The notes: generated by a model not told the origin, from the sequence alone. 5,298 bases of DNA from CAZUFB01 sp048173955 (GCA_048173955.1 DBEYOB010000205.1:1-5298), one strand, 5' to 3'; positions 1-5,298 are shown, numbered from the stretch's first letter. Numbers and translations: made by a program.

Positions 1-474
1 GACGCCGTCGAGGGCGTCGACCTCCTCGGCGGTCTTCAGGCCGACGAACTGCTCGGGGAGCTGCTCGATGGCGTTGGAGCCGATGCCCTGGGTCTCGGAG
101 TTGTCGCCGACCTCGACGCTCTCGATGGCGCCGTCCTTGACGGTGACGGTCACCGGCACGTCGCCGCCGATGCCCTTGCCGCTGGCCTCGTAGGTGCCGT
201 CGGCCAGCGCGCCGGCCTCGGCCTTGGCGTCGTCAGCGTCGGCATCCTTCTCGTCGGCCTCGGCGTCCTTGGACTCGGTCTCCTCGGCGGCGTCCTTCTC
301 GTCGGCTTTCTCGTCCGTAGCCTTCTCGTCGGCCTTGGCCTCAGTCTCGGTGACAGCGGCCTCGTCCTCGGTCTCGGCGGCGAAGGCGTTCTGGGCCATA
401 GCGAGGCCACCGAAGCCGAGGCCGGCGCACAGGACGACGGAAAGGCCGGCGTTGCGAATGATAGAACGATCCAT
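1..474 (-). CDS. Exported FMN-binding-domain protein, 3' end beyond left edge
   Basis: The 158 codons in the window read without a stop. Residues 1-33 form a signal peptide: MDRSIIR, then a hydrophobic core, then an Ala-Phe-Ala cleavage site near residues 30-32. Residues 34-87 are a low-complexity linker of Glu, Asp, Lys and Ala with repeated ADEK units. From about residue 90 (ADGTYEASGKGIGG) the sequence matches the start of the FMN_bind domain, including VTVTVKDGAIESVEV and the SETQGIGSNAIEQLP segment. In this family a Ser/Thr of an SGAT-type motif further downstream is covalently flavinylated by ApbE; that part lies outside the window, so flavinylation is inferred. The likely role is extracytoplasmic electron transfer. 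The ATG at 472-474 is preceded by AAAGGAG with about 8 nt spacing. Cys16 lies in the hydrophobic core after Leu and is not a convincing lipobox. It is probably transcribed from its own promoter rather than with the upstream HAD gene. Confidence 0.85.
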   Translation of the reverse strand, partial: MDRSIIRNAGLSVVLCAGLGFGGLAMAQNAFAAETEDEAAVTETEAKADEKATDEKADEKDAAEETESKDAEADEKDADADDAKAEAGALADGTYEASGKGIGGDVPVTVTVKDGAIESVEVGDNSETQGIGSNAIEQLPEQFVGLKTAEEVDALDGV

Positions 475-579
475 GACGCACACTCCTTTGTTTGGGGGCC
501 GCCGCCGGTATGGCTGCGGCTGAACCGACGTATCCCCGTAACGGGGGACCTGCAACGCGGGGCGGAGGGCGACGTCGAA

Positions 580-597
580 TCGTCACGCGCTCGTCAC
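580..597. repeat. Direct repeat TCGTCAC x2, 11-bp period
   Basis: TCGTCAC is found at 580-586 and 591-597, one helical turn apart. It falls inside the transcribed leader of the FMN-binding gene if transcription starts near 640, where a bound protein would act as a roadblock. A palindrome CGACGTCG (570-577) sits beside it. No regulator can be named from this. Confidence 0.3.
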
Positions 598-645
598 ACT
601 CAGGGGGATGTCTTCGTGCGTCCCGTGTGCCGCAAGTCGGGCGGT

Positions 646-677
646 ATTATAGGGGCGTCGGGAGGCGAAGTTGTGAA
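646..677 (-). promoter_or_regulatory. Candidate promoter of the FMN-binding gene
   Basis: Read on the minus strand there is a perfect TATAAT (646-651) in otherwise GC-rich sequence, and a TTCACA (672-677, five of six matches to TTGACA) upstream. The spacer is 20 nt, longer than the usual 16-18, so the -35 match may be fortuitous or the promoter may depend on an activator. Transcription would start near 640. Confidence 0.5.
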
Positions 678-738
678 CGCCCTGTGCGCCTCGAGCCCGA
701 TATGCGGGCTGCAGGCCGGCATGCGACGCCGTTGGGCG

Positions 739-757
739 TTCAGGTTTCCTTCAGGTT
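739..757. repeat. Direct repeat TTCAGGTT x2, 11-bp period
   Basis: TTCAGGTT occurs at 739-746 and again at 750-757, so the two copies sit on the same face of the helix. With the preceding G the first unit begins GTTCA. This geometry is typical of OmpR/PhoB-family response-regulator sites, and GTTCA resembles the half-site of actinobacterial PHO boxes. It lies about 60 bp upstream of the candidate -35 of the FMN-binding gene, a plausible activator position. Function is inferred. Confidence 0.4.
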
Positions 758-796
758 CTCCGCACGGGACGGACGGTGTGCGTCGACCGCCGTTCC

Positions 797-1522
797 TCAG
801 CCGCGCTCGACAAGCCGCGGCAGCTCCCGGGCCAGCTCTTCGAGGCTCCCGCGCCACCACGCCCGTCTGGCGGGCCTGCGGCCGACATAGCAGGTGCGCA
901 GCCCCGTCGCGCCCGTGGCGAAGTCGTTCTTGGGGTCGTTGCCCACCATCAGGCACCTCTTCGGTTCCACCCCGATCGCGGAGCACACCTCCTCGTAGTA
1001 GCGCGCCCACGGTTTGGCCCTGGTCGCGTTCTCGATGAAGGTGACGTGGTCGAACGGGAAGTCGGCGATTCCCGCCCATGCCATGCGCTCGCGGGTGCAC
1101 GCCTCGGGGAACGTCGGGTTGGTCGCGAGGGCGACCTTGACGCCGAGGCGCAGGCACGCCTCGAGGCAGCGGTGGGCGCCGGGCATCGGACGGCCGCCTA
1201 TGGCGCGCGAGGCGCGGGCGGACGGGTTGAAGACCTCGCGGTCGTAGAAGGAGATGCAGTCGGCGATCGCCGGGTCGTCGAGCGGTATGCCCGTGAGGTC
1301 CTCGAAGCGGCCGTCGAGGAACGCGGCGTTGGTGAGGTCGTCGTCGCGCTCCCCGAGCATCCCGACGAGGGCGCGGCAGTAGGGGACCGCGACGCGGACC
1401 GCGGGCATGCGGGCGATGCGGCCGACGAGGTCGACGCGCCCGAGCGAGAACGAGCGCACGTAGGCGTCGAGGTTCAGGTCGAGCAGCGTCTCGTCAAGGT
1501 CGAACAGGACGGCCTCAATCAT
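797..1522 (-). CDS. HAD-superfamily hydrolase (haloacid dehalogenase-like phosphatase)
   Basis: The 241-residue protein has all four HAD motifs in order. Motif I is FDLDETL (Asp8 nucleophile, Asp10 acid/base). Motif II is ATNPTFP (Thr134). Motif III is Lys170 in RAKPWARYYEE. Motif IV is MVGNDPKNDF (Asp196, Asp200). Residues of roughly 15-105 form a helical C1-type cap, and about 240 residues is usual for this type. The ATNPxFP, WAG, EN, KP and YYEE pattern recalls a group of uncharacterised bacterial HAD hydrolases; the substrate cannot be read from the sequence. It is probably cytoplasmic, with no signal peptide. The ATG (1520-1522) directly precedes IEAVLFDLDET, the normal family start, and has a modest GAGG about 6 nt upstream. 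It is divergent from rpsA and has its own promoter. The two genes share only the intergenic region, and I see no functional link. Confidence 0.9.
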   Translation of the reverse strand: MIEAVLFDLDETLLDLNLDAYVRSFSLGRVDLVGRIARMPAVRVAVPYCRALVGMLGERDDDLTNAAFLDGRFEDLTGIPLDDPAIADCISFYDREVFNPSARASRAIGGRPMPGAHRCLEACLRLGVKVALATNPTFPEACTRERMAWAGIADFPFDHVTFIENATRAKPWARYYEEVCSAIGVEPKRCLMVGNDPKNDFATGATGLRTCYVGRRPARRAWWRGSLEELARELPRLVERG

Positions 1523-1567
1523 GGGCGGCCTCGCTTCGGTGTCGTGGGCAGCGGCGGTTTCGAACCT

Positions 1568-1596
1568 ATCCTACCCGTCGTCCGCCGATGTGCCAA
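1568..1596 (-). promoter_or_regulatory. Sigma70-type promoter of the HAD hydrolase gene
   Basis: On the minus strand TTGGCA (1591-1596, five of six consensus) is followed after exactly 17 nt by TAGGAT (1568-1573, four of six). This predicts a start near 1561 and a leader of about 39 nt before the ATG at 1522. Spacing and position are those expected of a housekeeping promoter. Confidence 0.55.
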
Positions 1597-1704
1597 AGGG
1601 GTTGCGAAGATACGGTGAAGCCTTCTTTGCAATTCGATGTTTTACCTGGTCGGTGCGTCGTCGACGGTGGCGGTTGGCAGAGAAATGTCGTATCGTTCCC
1701 ACTT

Positions 1705-1725
1705 GCATGCGCATGGGGCGCATGC
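1705..1725. repeat. Perfect 8-bp inverted repeat upstream of rpsA
   Basis: GCATGCGC (1705-1712) and GCGCATGC (1718-1725) are exact reverse complements around a 5-nt centre (ATGGG). No T-run follows on either strand, so it is not an intrinsic terminator. It abuts the candidate rpsA -35 element, which suits an operator for a dimeric regulator. It could also fold in RNA if transcription starts upstream. Confidence 0.45.
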
Positions 1726-1726
1726 C

Positions 1727-1756
1727 CTGACATATTGGCCTCGAGACATGTATTTC
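1727..1756 (+). promoter_or_regulatory. Weak rpsA promoter candidate
   Basis: CTGACA (1727-1732, five of six to TTGACA) is followed after 18 nt by TATTTC (1751-1756, only three of six). This is the best pair I could find on the plus strand before rpsA, but it is weak for a ribosomal protein gene. The true promoter may differ. Confidence 0.3.
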
Positions 1757-1819
1757 TTCGTATCCGGTGCTTGTTTGCGACGCGAACGGGACGCCTGGGC
1801 GCGATGACCATGACGATCG

Positions 1820-1842
1820 GGGCCCCGGTTTGAAAGGGGTCC
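1820..1842 (+). promoter_or_regulatory. Hairpin covering the rpsA Shine-Dalgarno sequence
   Basis: In the mRNA, GGGCCCC (1820-1826) can pair with GGGGTCC (1836-1842): seven pairs, one of them G-U, with a 9-nt loop (1827-1835). The 3' arm contains the GGGG of the ribosome-binding site GAAAGGGG (1832-1839), which sits 7 nt before the TTG start. Folding would hinder initiation. Bacterial S1 is known to repress its own translation in Escherichia coli; a similar role here is inference. Confidence 0.45.
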
Positions 1843-1846
1843 ACCC

Positions 1847-3028
1847 TTGAGTGAACTTAAGAACCCTTCGATCTTCTCGCTTGATGCTATCGACGACTCC
1901 GAGATGAACGGCCTCGTCGACAACACCATTGTCGACTTCGACGAGGGCGACATCGTTGACGGCACGGTCGTCAAGATCAGCAAGGACGAGGTTCTTCTGG
2001 ACATCGGCTACAAGTCCGAAGGCGTCATTCCCGTGCGCGAGCTGTCCATCCGCAAGGATGCCGACCCGAGCACCATCGTCTCCCTGGGCGACGAGATCGA
2101 GGCTCTCGTCCTTCAGAAGGAGGACAAGGACGGCCGCCTGATCCTCTCCAAGAAGCGCGCCGAGTACGAGCGTGCCTGGAACCGCATCGAGGAGAAGTTC
2201 AACTCCGGCGAGAACGTCGAGGGCGAGGTCATCGAGGTCGTCAAGGGCGGCCTTATCCTCGACATCGGCCTGCGCGGCTTCCTGCCCGCCTCCCTCGTCG
2301 ACCTCCGTCGTGTCAAGGACCTCAACGCCTACATGGGCACCCGCATCGAGGCCCGCGTCATCGAGATGGACCGCAACCGCAACAACGTGGTCCTTTCTCG
2401 CCGCGTCGTGCTCGAGGAGGCCCGCAAGGAGGAGCGCACCGAGATTCTGTCCAAGCTCAAGCCGGGCATGCGTCTCAAGGGCACCGTCTCCTCGATCGTC
2501 GACTTCGGCGCCTTCGTGGACCTGGGCGGCATCGACGGCCTGGTGCACATCTCCGAGCTCTCCTGGAACCACGTCAACCACCCCTCCGAGGTCGTCAAGG
2601 TCGGCCAGGAGGTCGAGGTCGAGGTGCTCGACGTCGATATGAACCGCGAGCGCATCTCGCTCGGTCTCAAGCAGACCACCGAGGACCCGTGGCGCTCGCT
2701 CGTCAAGAAGTACCCCGTGGGCGCCATCGTCGAGGGCAAGGTCACCAAGCTCGTGCCCTTCGGCGTCTTCGTGGAGCTCGGCGACGGCATCGAGGGCCTC
2801 GTGCACATCTCCGAGATGGCCAAGGCCCACGTCGACCAGCCCTCGCAGGTCACCAAGGTCGGCGAGACTGTCCACGTCAAGGTCCTGGAGATCGACCTCG
2901 ACCGTCGTCGCGTCTCCCTGTCCATGAAGTCGGCCGCCGAGACCCTCGGCATCGAGGTCGAGGTCGCCCCGCTCGAGCCGAAGCCCGAGAAGGCCGCCGA
3001 GCCCGAGACCGCCGCTGAGGCCGAGTAG
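1847..3028 (+). CDS. rpsA: 30S ribosomal protein S1
   Basis: The 393-residue protein has four S1 (OB-fold) RNA-binding domains: roughly 34-104, 122-186, 206-275 and 291-361. Domains 1 and 2 are the atypical ribosome-docking kind, with DEVLLDIGYKSEGVIPVREL and GGLILDIGLRGFLPASLV. Domains 3 and 4 carry the classic GAFVDLGG...GLVHISELSW and GVFVELGDG...GLVHISEMA motifs. A short Glu/Ala/Pro/Lys tail (362-393) ends the protein. Four domains match actinobacterial S1 rather than the six of Escherichia coli; the tail is shorter than in mycobacteria. S1 helps the 30S subunit bind and unfold mRNA. The start is TTG, preceded by GAAAGGGG at suitable spacing; the next in-frame ATG (codon 20) lies too close to domain 1 and lacks a ribosome-binding site. 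Codons are strongly biased (AAG, GAG, CGC), as in highly expressed genes. It is monocistronic or nearly so, ending in a terminator. Confidence 0.97.
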   Translation: MSELKNPSIFSLDAIDDSEMNGLVDNTIVDFDEGDIVDGTVVKISKDEVLLDIGYKSEGVIPVRELSIRKDADPSTIVSLGDEIEALVLQKEDKDGRLILSKKRAEYERAWNRIEEKFNSGENVEGEVIEVVKGGLILDIGLRGFLPASLVDLRRVKDLNAYMGTRIEARVIEMDRNRNNVVLSRRVVLEEARKEERTEILSKLKPGMRLKGTVSSIVDFGAFVDLGGIDGLVHISELSWNHVNHPSEVVKVGQEVEVEVLDVDMNRERISLGLKQTTEDPWRSLVKKYPVGAIVEGKVTKLVPFGVFVELGDGIEGLVHISEMAKAHVDQPSQVTKVGETVHVKVLEIDLDRRRVSLSMKSAAETLGIEVEVAPLEPKPEKAAEPETAAEAE

Positions 3029-3057
3029 TCCCGGTTTCGAACACCCGCGTCACCGCA

Positions 3058-3090
3058 GGGCAGGTCGTCCGTTGGGCGGCCTGCCCTTTT
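3058..3090 (+). terminator. Intrinsic terminator after rpsA
   Basis: GGGCAGG (3058-3064) pairs with CCTGCCC (3080-3086). The helix continues inward through TCGTCC (3065-3070) and GGGCGG (3074-3079), with two wobble pairs, to a GTT loop. The result is a 13-bp stem followed by TTTT (3087-3090). It begins 30 nt after the rpsA stop. A second small hairpin, GCCGGC-ACG-GCCGGC (3095-3109), follows without a T-run. Confidence 0.85.
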
Positions 3091-3138
3091 GGTTGCCGGC
3101 ACGGCCGGCGGCCCCAGCAGACGAAGGAGCGTTGCGCC

Positions 3139-3999
3139 ATGCCCGTATCGGTCGTACCCATCTCGTCGTTCGAGGACGAGCGCCTCGATGCATACGCCCG
3201 CCTCACCGAGGCCCAGCTGCGCTGCCGGCTCGAGCCCGAGCGCGGCATCTTCATCGCGGAGTCGTTCAAGGTGATCGACCGCGCACTCGAAGCGGGCAGG
3301 GTGCCGGTGTCGTTCCTCGTGACGCCGCGCTGGCTCGACGAGGCGACGGCGCGTGCGGAAGCCGCATGCGCCTCGCTCGGCGCGGCGGCCGGGACGGACG
3401 GGACGCTCCCGGTGTTCGTCGCCGACGTCGACGTGCTGAAGCGGCTCACCGGGTTCAGCCTGACCCGGGGCGCCCTGTGCGCCATGCGGCGCCCGAAGCT
3501 GCCGGCGGTCGAGGACGTCGTGGCGGGCGCGCGGCGCATCGCGGTGCTCGAGGGTATCGTCGACCACACCAACGTGGGCGCCATCTTCCGCAGCGCCGCC
3601 GCGCTCAACGTCGACGCGGTGCTCGTGACGCCCACCTGCTGCGACCCGCTCTACCGCCGCGCCGCACGCGTGAGCATGGGGACGGTGTTCCAGGTTCCGT
3701 GGACCCGCATCGGGGAGGACCACACCCAGTGGCCGAGCCCGGGCCTGTCGACCCTGCGCGACCTCGGCTTCACCACGGCGGCGTTCGCCCTCACCGACGA
3801 GTCGCTGCGCCTCGACGACCCGGCCCTGCATGAGGTCGACCGCCTGGCGATGGTCTTCGGCACCGAGGGCGACGGCCTGACGCGCGCCACCATCGAGGGG
3901 TGCGACCTCACGGTGCGCATCCCCATGGCGCACGGTGTCGACTCGCTCAACGTCGCGGCGGCATCGGCCGTGGCGTTCTGGCATCTGTGCGGTCACTGA
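3139..3999 (+). CDS. SpoU/TrmH-family RNA 2'-O-methyltransferase
   Basis: The 286-residue protein belongs to the SPOUT (alpha/beta-knot) class, which transfers methyl from S-adenosylmethionine to a ribose 2'-OH of rRNA or tRNA. The three SpoU motifs are clear. Motif 1 is EGIVDHTNVGAIFRSAAAL (138-156, with Asn145 and Arg151). Motif 2 is VFGTEGDGL (239-247). Motif 3 is IPMAHGVDSLNVAAASA (261-277). Residues of about 15-118 look like the N-terminal L30e-like substrate-binding domain of the RlmB/TsnR type. Full length is normal. The target nucleotide cannot be told, so I give no symbol. The ATG is preceded by AAGGAG (3124-3129) with 9 nt spacing. It follows the rpsA terminator by about 50 nt and no clear promoter is visible, so it may rely on read-through or a weak promoter. 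Its TGA stop overlaps the pxpB ATG. Confidence 0.93.
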   Translation: MPVSVVPISSFEDERLDAYARLTEAQLRCRLEPERGIFIAESFKVIDRALEAGRVPVSFLVTPRWLDEATARAEAACASLGAAAGTDGTLPVFVADVDVLKRLTGFSLTRGALCAMRRPKLPAVEDVVAGARRIAVLEGIVDHTNVGAIFRSAAALNVDAVLVTPTCCDPLYRRAARVSMGTVFQVPWTRIGEDHTQWPSPGLSTLRDLGFTTAAFALTDESLRLDDPALHEVDRLAMVFGTEGDGLTRATIEGCDLTVRIPMAHGVDSLNVAAASAVAFWHLCGH

Positions 4000-4838
4000 T
4001 GGGCGGGGGGGGGGAGGCCGCAAAAGGGGTGCGCGGGCCCTTCTCCGGGGCTCCGGCCTTCGCCGCGTGTGCGCATGCGGCCGCGCTCCCGCGCATCCGC
4101 ATCGACGCCGAGGGAGACGCCGCGCTGACCGTCCGCCTAGCGGAGGTGCCCTCCGAGCGCGCCGCCGGCCTGGTCGCCGCCGCCGTCGAGGCGCTCGGGG
4201 CGGCCGAGTTGCCCGCTCCGTTCGAGCTCGTGCCCGCCTACTGCGCAGTGACGGTGTGCTACGACCCGCTCGCGGCGACATTCGCCGAGATGAGTGCGGC
4301 GGTCTATGCGGCGCTCGCCGACCTCGACCCCGGGGTCCCGACGGTGCGCCGCGTCGTCGAGCTGCCCGTGTGCTACGGAGGGGAGCTCGGCCCCGACCTC
4401 GACGATGTGGCGCGCCATGCGGGGCTTTCCGCCGGGGAGGTCGTGGCGCTGCACAGCGGGCGCGCCTACCGGATCGACATGCTCGGGTTTCTGCCGGGCT
4501 TCGCCTACTGCACCGGCATGGACCCGCGTCTGGCGACGCCGCGGCTCGCCGTGCCCCGCACGCGCATCCCGGCGGGCTCGGTGGGCATAGCGGGGGAGCA
4601 GACCGGCGTCTACCCGCTCGCCTCCCCGGGCGGCTGGAACCTGATCGGCCGGACGCCGGCGCGCGTGTACGACCCGGGTCGGGCGGACCCCATCCCGTAC
4701 CGCGCCGGCGACTGGCTGCGCTTCGTTCCGGTCGACCGGGCGGTCTTCGATGGGCTCGCCGCGCGCGTCGCGGCGGGGGAGGACGTCGCGCGCGTGCGCG
4801 AGGAGCCCTGCGGGGAAGGCGGTGCCCATGGTGCGTGA
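3999..4838 (+). CDS. pxpB: 5-oxoprolinase subunit B (KipI family)
   Basis: The 279-residue protein (as started here) is a KipI/PxpB family member. Recognisable blocks are GDAALTVR (39-46), LPVCYGGELGPDLDDVARH (122-140), MLGFLPGFAY (161-170), PRTRIPAGSVGIAGEQTGVY (186-205) and PGGWNLIGRTP (210-220). With PxpC and PxpA it forms the ATP-dependent enzyme that opens 5-oxoproline (pyroglutamate), a damage product of glutamine and glutamate, to glutamate. The Bacillus subtilis homologue KipI was first described as an inhibitor of the kinase KinA. The start is uncertain. ATG at 3999 shares its A with the upstream TGA, which suits translational coupling but has no ribosome-binding site. GTG at 4029 is preceded by GGGAGG (4012-4017, 11 nt spacing) and would give 269 residues. 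Either way there is a 20-30 residue Gly/Ala-rich extension before the usual family start. A ten-G run occupies codons 3-6. Confidence 0.92.
   Translation: MGGGGEAAKGVRGPFSGAPAFAACAHAAALPRIRIDAEGDAALTVRLAEVPSERAAGLVAAAVEALGAAELPAPFELVPAYCAVTVCYDPLAATFAEMSAAVYAALADLDPGVPTVRRVVELPVCYGGELGPDLDDVARHAGLSAGEVVALHSGRAYRIDMLGFLPGFAYCTGMDPRLATPRLAVPRTRIPAGSVGIAGEQTGVYPLASPGGWNLIGRTPARVYDPGRADPIPYRAGDWLRFVPVDRAVFDGLAARVAAGEDVARVREEPCGEGGAHGA
4005..4014 (+). repeat. G10 homopolymer at the pxpB start
   Basis: Ten consecutive G residues lie 4 nt after the ATG at 3999 and run into the GGGAGG ribosome-binding site for the alternative GTG at 4029. Tracts of this length are prone to slipped-strand errors in replication and in sequencing. 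From the ATG a slip would shift the frame; from the GTG it would only alter sequence upstream of the ribosome-binding site. Confidence 0.9.
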
Positions 4839-5298
4839 GGCGGCGGGTGCGCTCGGGTGCGGCATCGAGGTCGTGCGCGCCGGGATGCGCGACACGGTGC
4901 AGGACCGGGGCCGCTTCGGCTACCAGGCGCTCGGCTTCTCGCCGGCCGGGGCGATGGACCGGCGGTCGGCGGCGGTCGCGAACCTGCTCGTGGGCAACCC
5001 CGCGGGCGCTGCGGTGCTCGAATGCGCGTTCTCGGGCCCCGTTCTGCGGTTCGACCGCCCCGCGGTCGTGTGCGTCGCCGGCGCCACGACCGACGCACGC
5101 CTCGACGGGGCGCCCCTGGAGCCCTATGCGGCGCACGCCGTGGCAGCGGGCCAGACGCTCGACGTGGGGCGCGCGTCGTGGGGCGCCTACGCCTACCTTG
5201 CCGTGGCGGGCGGCATCGACGTCCCGGCAGCGATGGGGAGCCGCTCGACGAGCTGCGCCTACGGGCTCGGTGGCTTTGAGGGCCGCGCCCTGCGCGCG
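4828..5298 (+). CDS. pxpC: 5-oxoprolinase subunit C (KipA family), 3' end beyond right edge
   Basis: The first 157 codons are present and open to the window edge; the family usually has a little over 300 residues, so about half is seen. Diagnostic blocks are TVQDRGRFGYQALGFSPAGA (23-42) followed by MDRRSAAVANLLVGN (43-57), then YLAVAGGIDVPAAMGSRST (123-141) and GGFEGRALRA (148-157). This subunit pairs with PxpB in 5-oxoprolinase; the Bacillus subtilis KipA counterpart binds KipI. The ATG at 4828 lies inside the end of pxpB, in another frame, with an 11-nt overlap, and has GGGGAAGG (4812-4819) about 8 nt upstream. A GTG follows immediately at 4831 as a minor alternative. The overlap suggests coupled synthesis of the two subunits in fixed ratio. 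A pxpA gene and perhaps a permease would be expected downstream. Confidence 0.93.
   Translation, partial: MVREAAGALGCGIEVVRAGMRDTVQDRGRFGYQALGFSPAGAMDRRSAAVANLLVGNPAGAAVLECAFSGPVLRFDRPAVVCVAGATTDARLDGAPLEPYAAHAVAAGQTLDVGRASWGAYAYLAVAGGIDVPAAMGSRSTSCAYGLGGFEGRALRA

Larger units (their letters stand above)
475..796. other. Intergenic leader/control region of the FMN-binding gene
   Basis: This 322-nt stretch lies between the HAD stop and the FMN-binding gene start, both on the minus strand. I found no gene in it. It holds a TATAAT element (646-651), a direct repeat at 739-757, a second direct repeat at 580-597, and small hairpins. One hairpin is CCCCG-TAA-CGGGG at 534-546; another has a 6-bp stem, 694-699 with 705-710. 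None has a T-run, so I see no intrinsic terminator for the HAD gene here. The putative transcript start near 640 implies a leader of about 165 nt. I do not recognise a known riboswitch in it. Confidence 0.6.
1523..1846. other. Divergent intergenic region, HAD gene / rpsA
   Basis: This 324-nt region separates the minus-strand HAD gene from plus-strand rpsA. It is less GC-rich than its surroundings, notably around 1731-1760. It contains the HAD promoter (1568-1596), a perfect inverted repeat (1705-1725), a weak rpsA promoter candidate (1727-1756), the palindrome CGGGGCCCCG (1818-1827) and a Shine-Dalgarno-masking hairpin (1820-1842). Short open frames cross it, but none has a ribosome-binding site or recognisable protein character, so I call no gene here. 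Confidence 0.6.

Noticed and set aside
426..429. Cys16 of the exported FMN-binding protein as a lipoprotein anchor
   Set aside because: The residue before it is Leu and it sits in the middle of the hydrophobic core; the Ala-Phe-Ala site near residues 30-32 fits signal peptidase I better.
694..740. Two small hairpins (694-710 and 726-739) as a terminator for the HAD gene
   Set aside because: Stems are only 5-6 bp and no T-run follows on the minus strand.
776..1618. A 280-codon plus-strand frame over the HAD gene
   Set aside because: The opposite strand encodes a complete HAD hydrolase with all four motifs; this frame shows no recognisable protein features.
1588..1833. An 81-codon plus-strand frame just before rpsA, possible leader peptide
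   Set aside because: It has no convincing ribosome-binding site, no attenuator-like codon run, and crosses the inverted repeat and the rpsA hairpin region.
1571..2875. A 434-codon minus-strand frame antisense to rpsA, rich in Leu, Asp, Val and Ala
   Set aside because: It mirrors the codon pattern of rpsA, shows no domain, and runs through the promoter region without a ribosome-binding site.
2329..5136. A 935-codon open frame on the minus strand across rpsA, the methyltransferase and pxpB
   Set aside because: It is antisense to three genes with clear family motifs, its protein is Arg/Pro/Ala-rich low complexity, and long antisense frames are expected from strong GC-rich codon bias.

Overview
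This is a GC-rich window with strongly C/G-ending codons. It carries four complete protein genes and two that run off the edges. Ribosomal protein S1 has the four-domain actinobacterial-type architecture with a short acidic tail. Together with the GC content and an acidic FMN-binding exported protein, this suggests a high-GC Actinomycetota member, probably an anaerobic Coriobacteriia (Eggerthella/Olsenella-like). That placement is inference from protein character, not from a search.

Left part, minus strand. A HAD-superfamily hydrolase (797-1522) is transcribed leftward from its own well-formed promoter. It is followed, after a 322-nt gap, by the 5' half of an exported FMN-binding-domain protein (474 to the left edge). 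The gap holds a TATAAT promoter element, a long leader of about 165 nt, and two separate direct repeats of 11-bp period that look like response-regulator sites.

Middle. A 324-nt divergent region separates the HAD gene from rpsA (1847-3028, plus strand). It holds the HAD promoter, a perfect 8-bp inverted repeat, a weak rpsA promoter candidate, and a hairpin directly before the TTG start of rpsA that would bury its Shine-Dalgarno sequence. rpsA ends in a strong intrinsic terminator (3058-3090).

Right part, plus strand. A SpoU/TrmH-family RNA 2'-O-methyltransferase (3139-3999) is joined, with a 1-nt stop/start overlap, to pxpB (3999-4838). pxpB overlaps pxpC (4828 to the right edge) by 11 nt. 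PxpB and PxpC are two of the three subunits of prokaryotic 5-oxoprolinase, which recycles 5-oxoproline to glutamate; pxpA would be expected nearby, outside the window. A run of ten G lies at the pxpB start and makes its expression or start choice potentially unstable.

I see no mobile element, CRISPR array, tRNA or rRNA. The window is mostly core genes. The points of real interest are regulatory: the rpsA leader, the G10 tract and the two 11-bp direct repeats. I do not see convincing evidence of a wholly new system.
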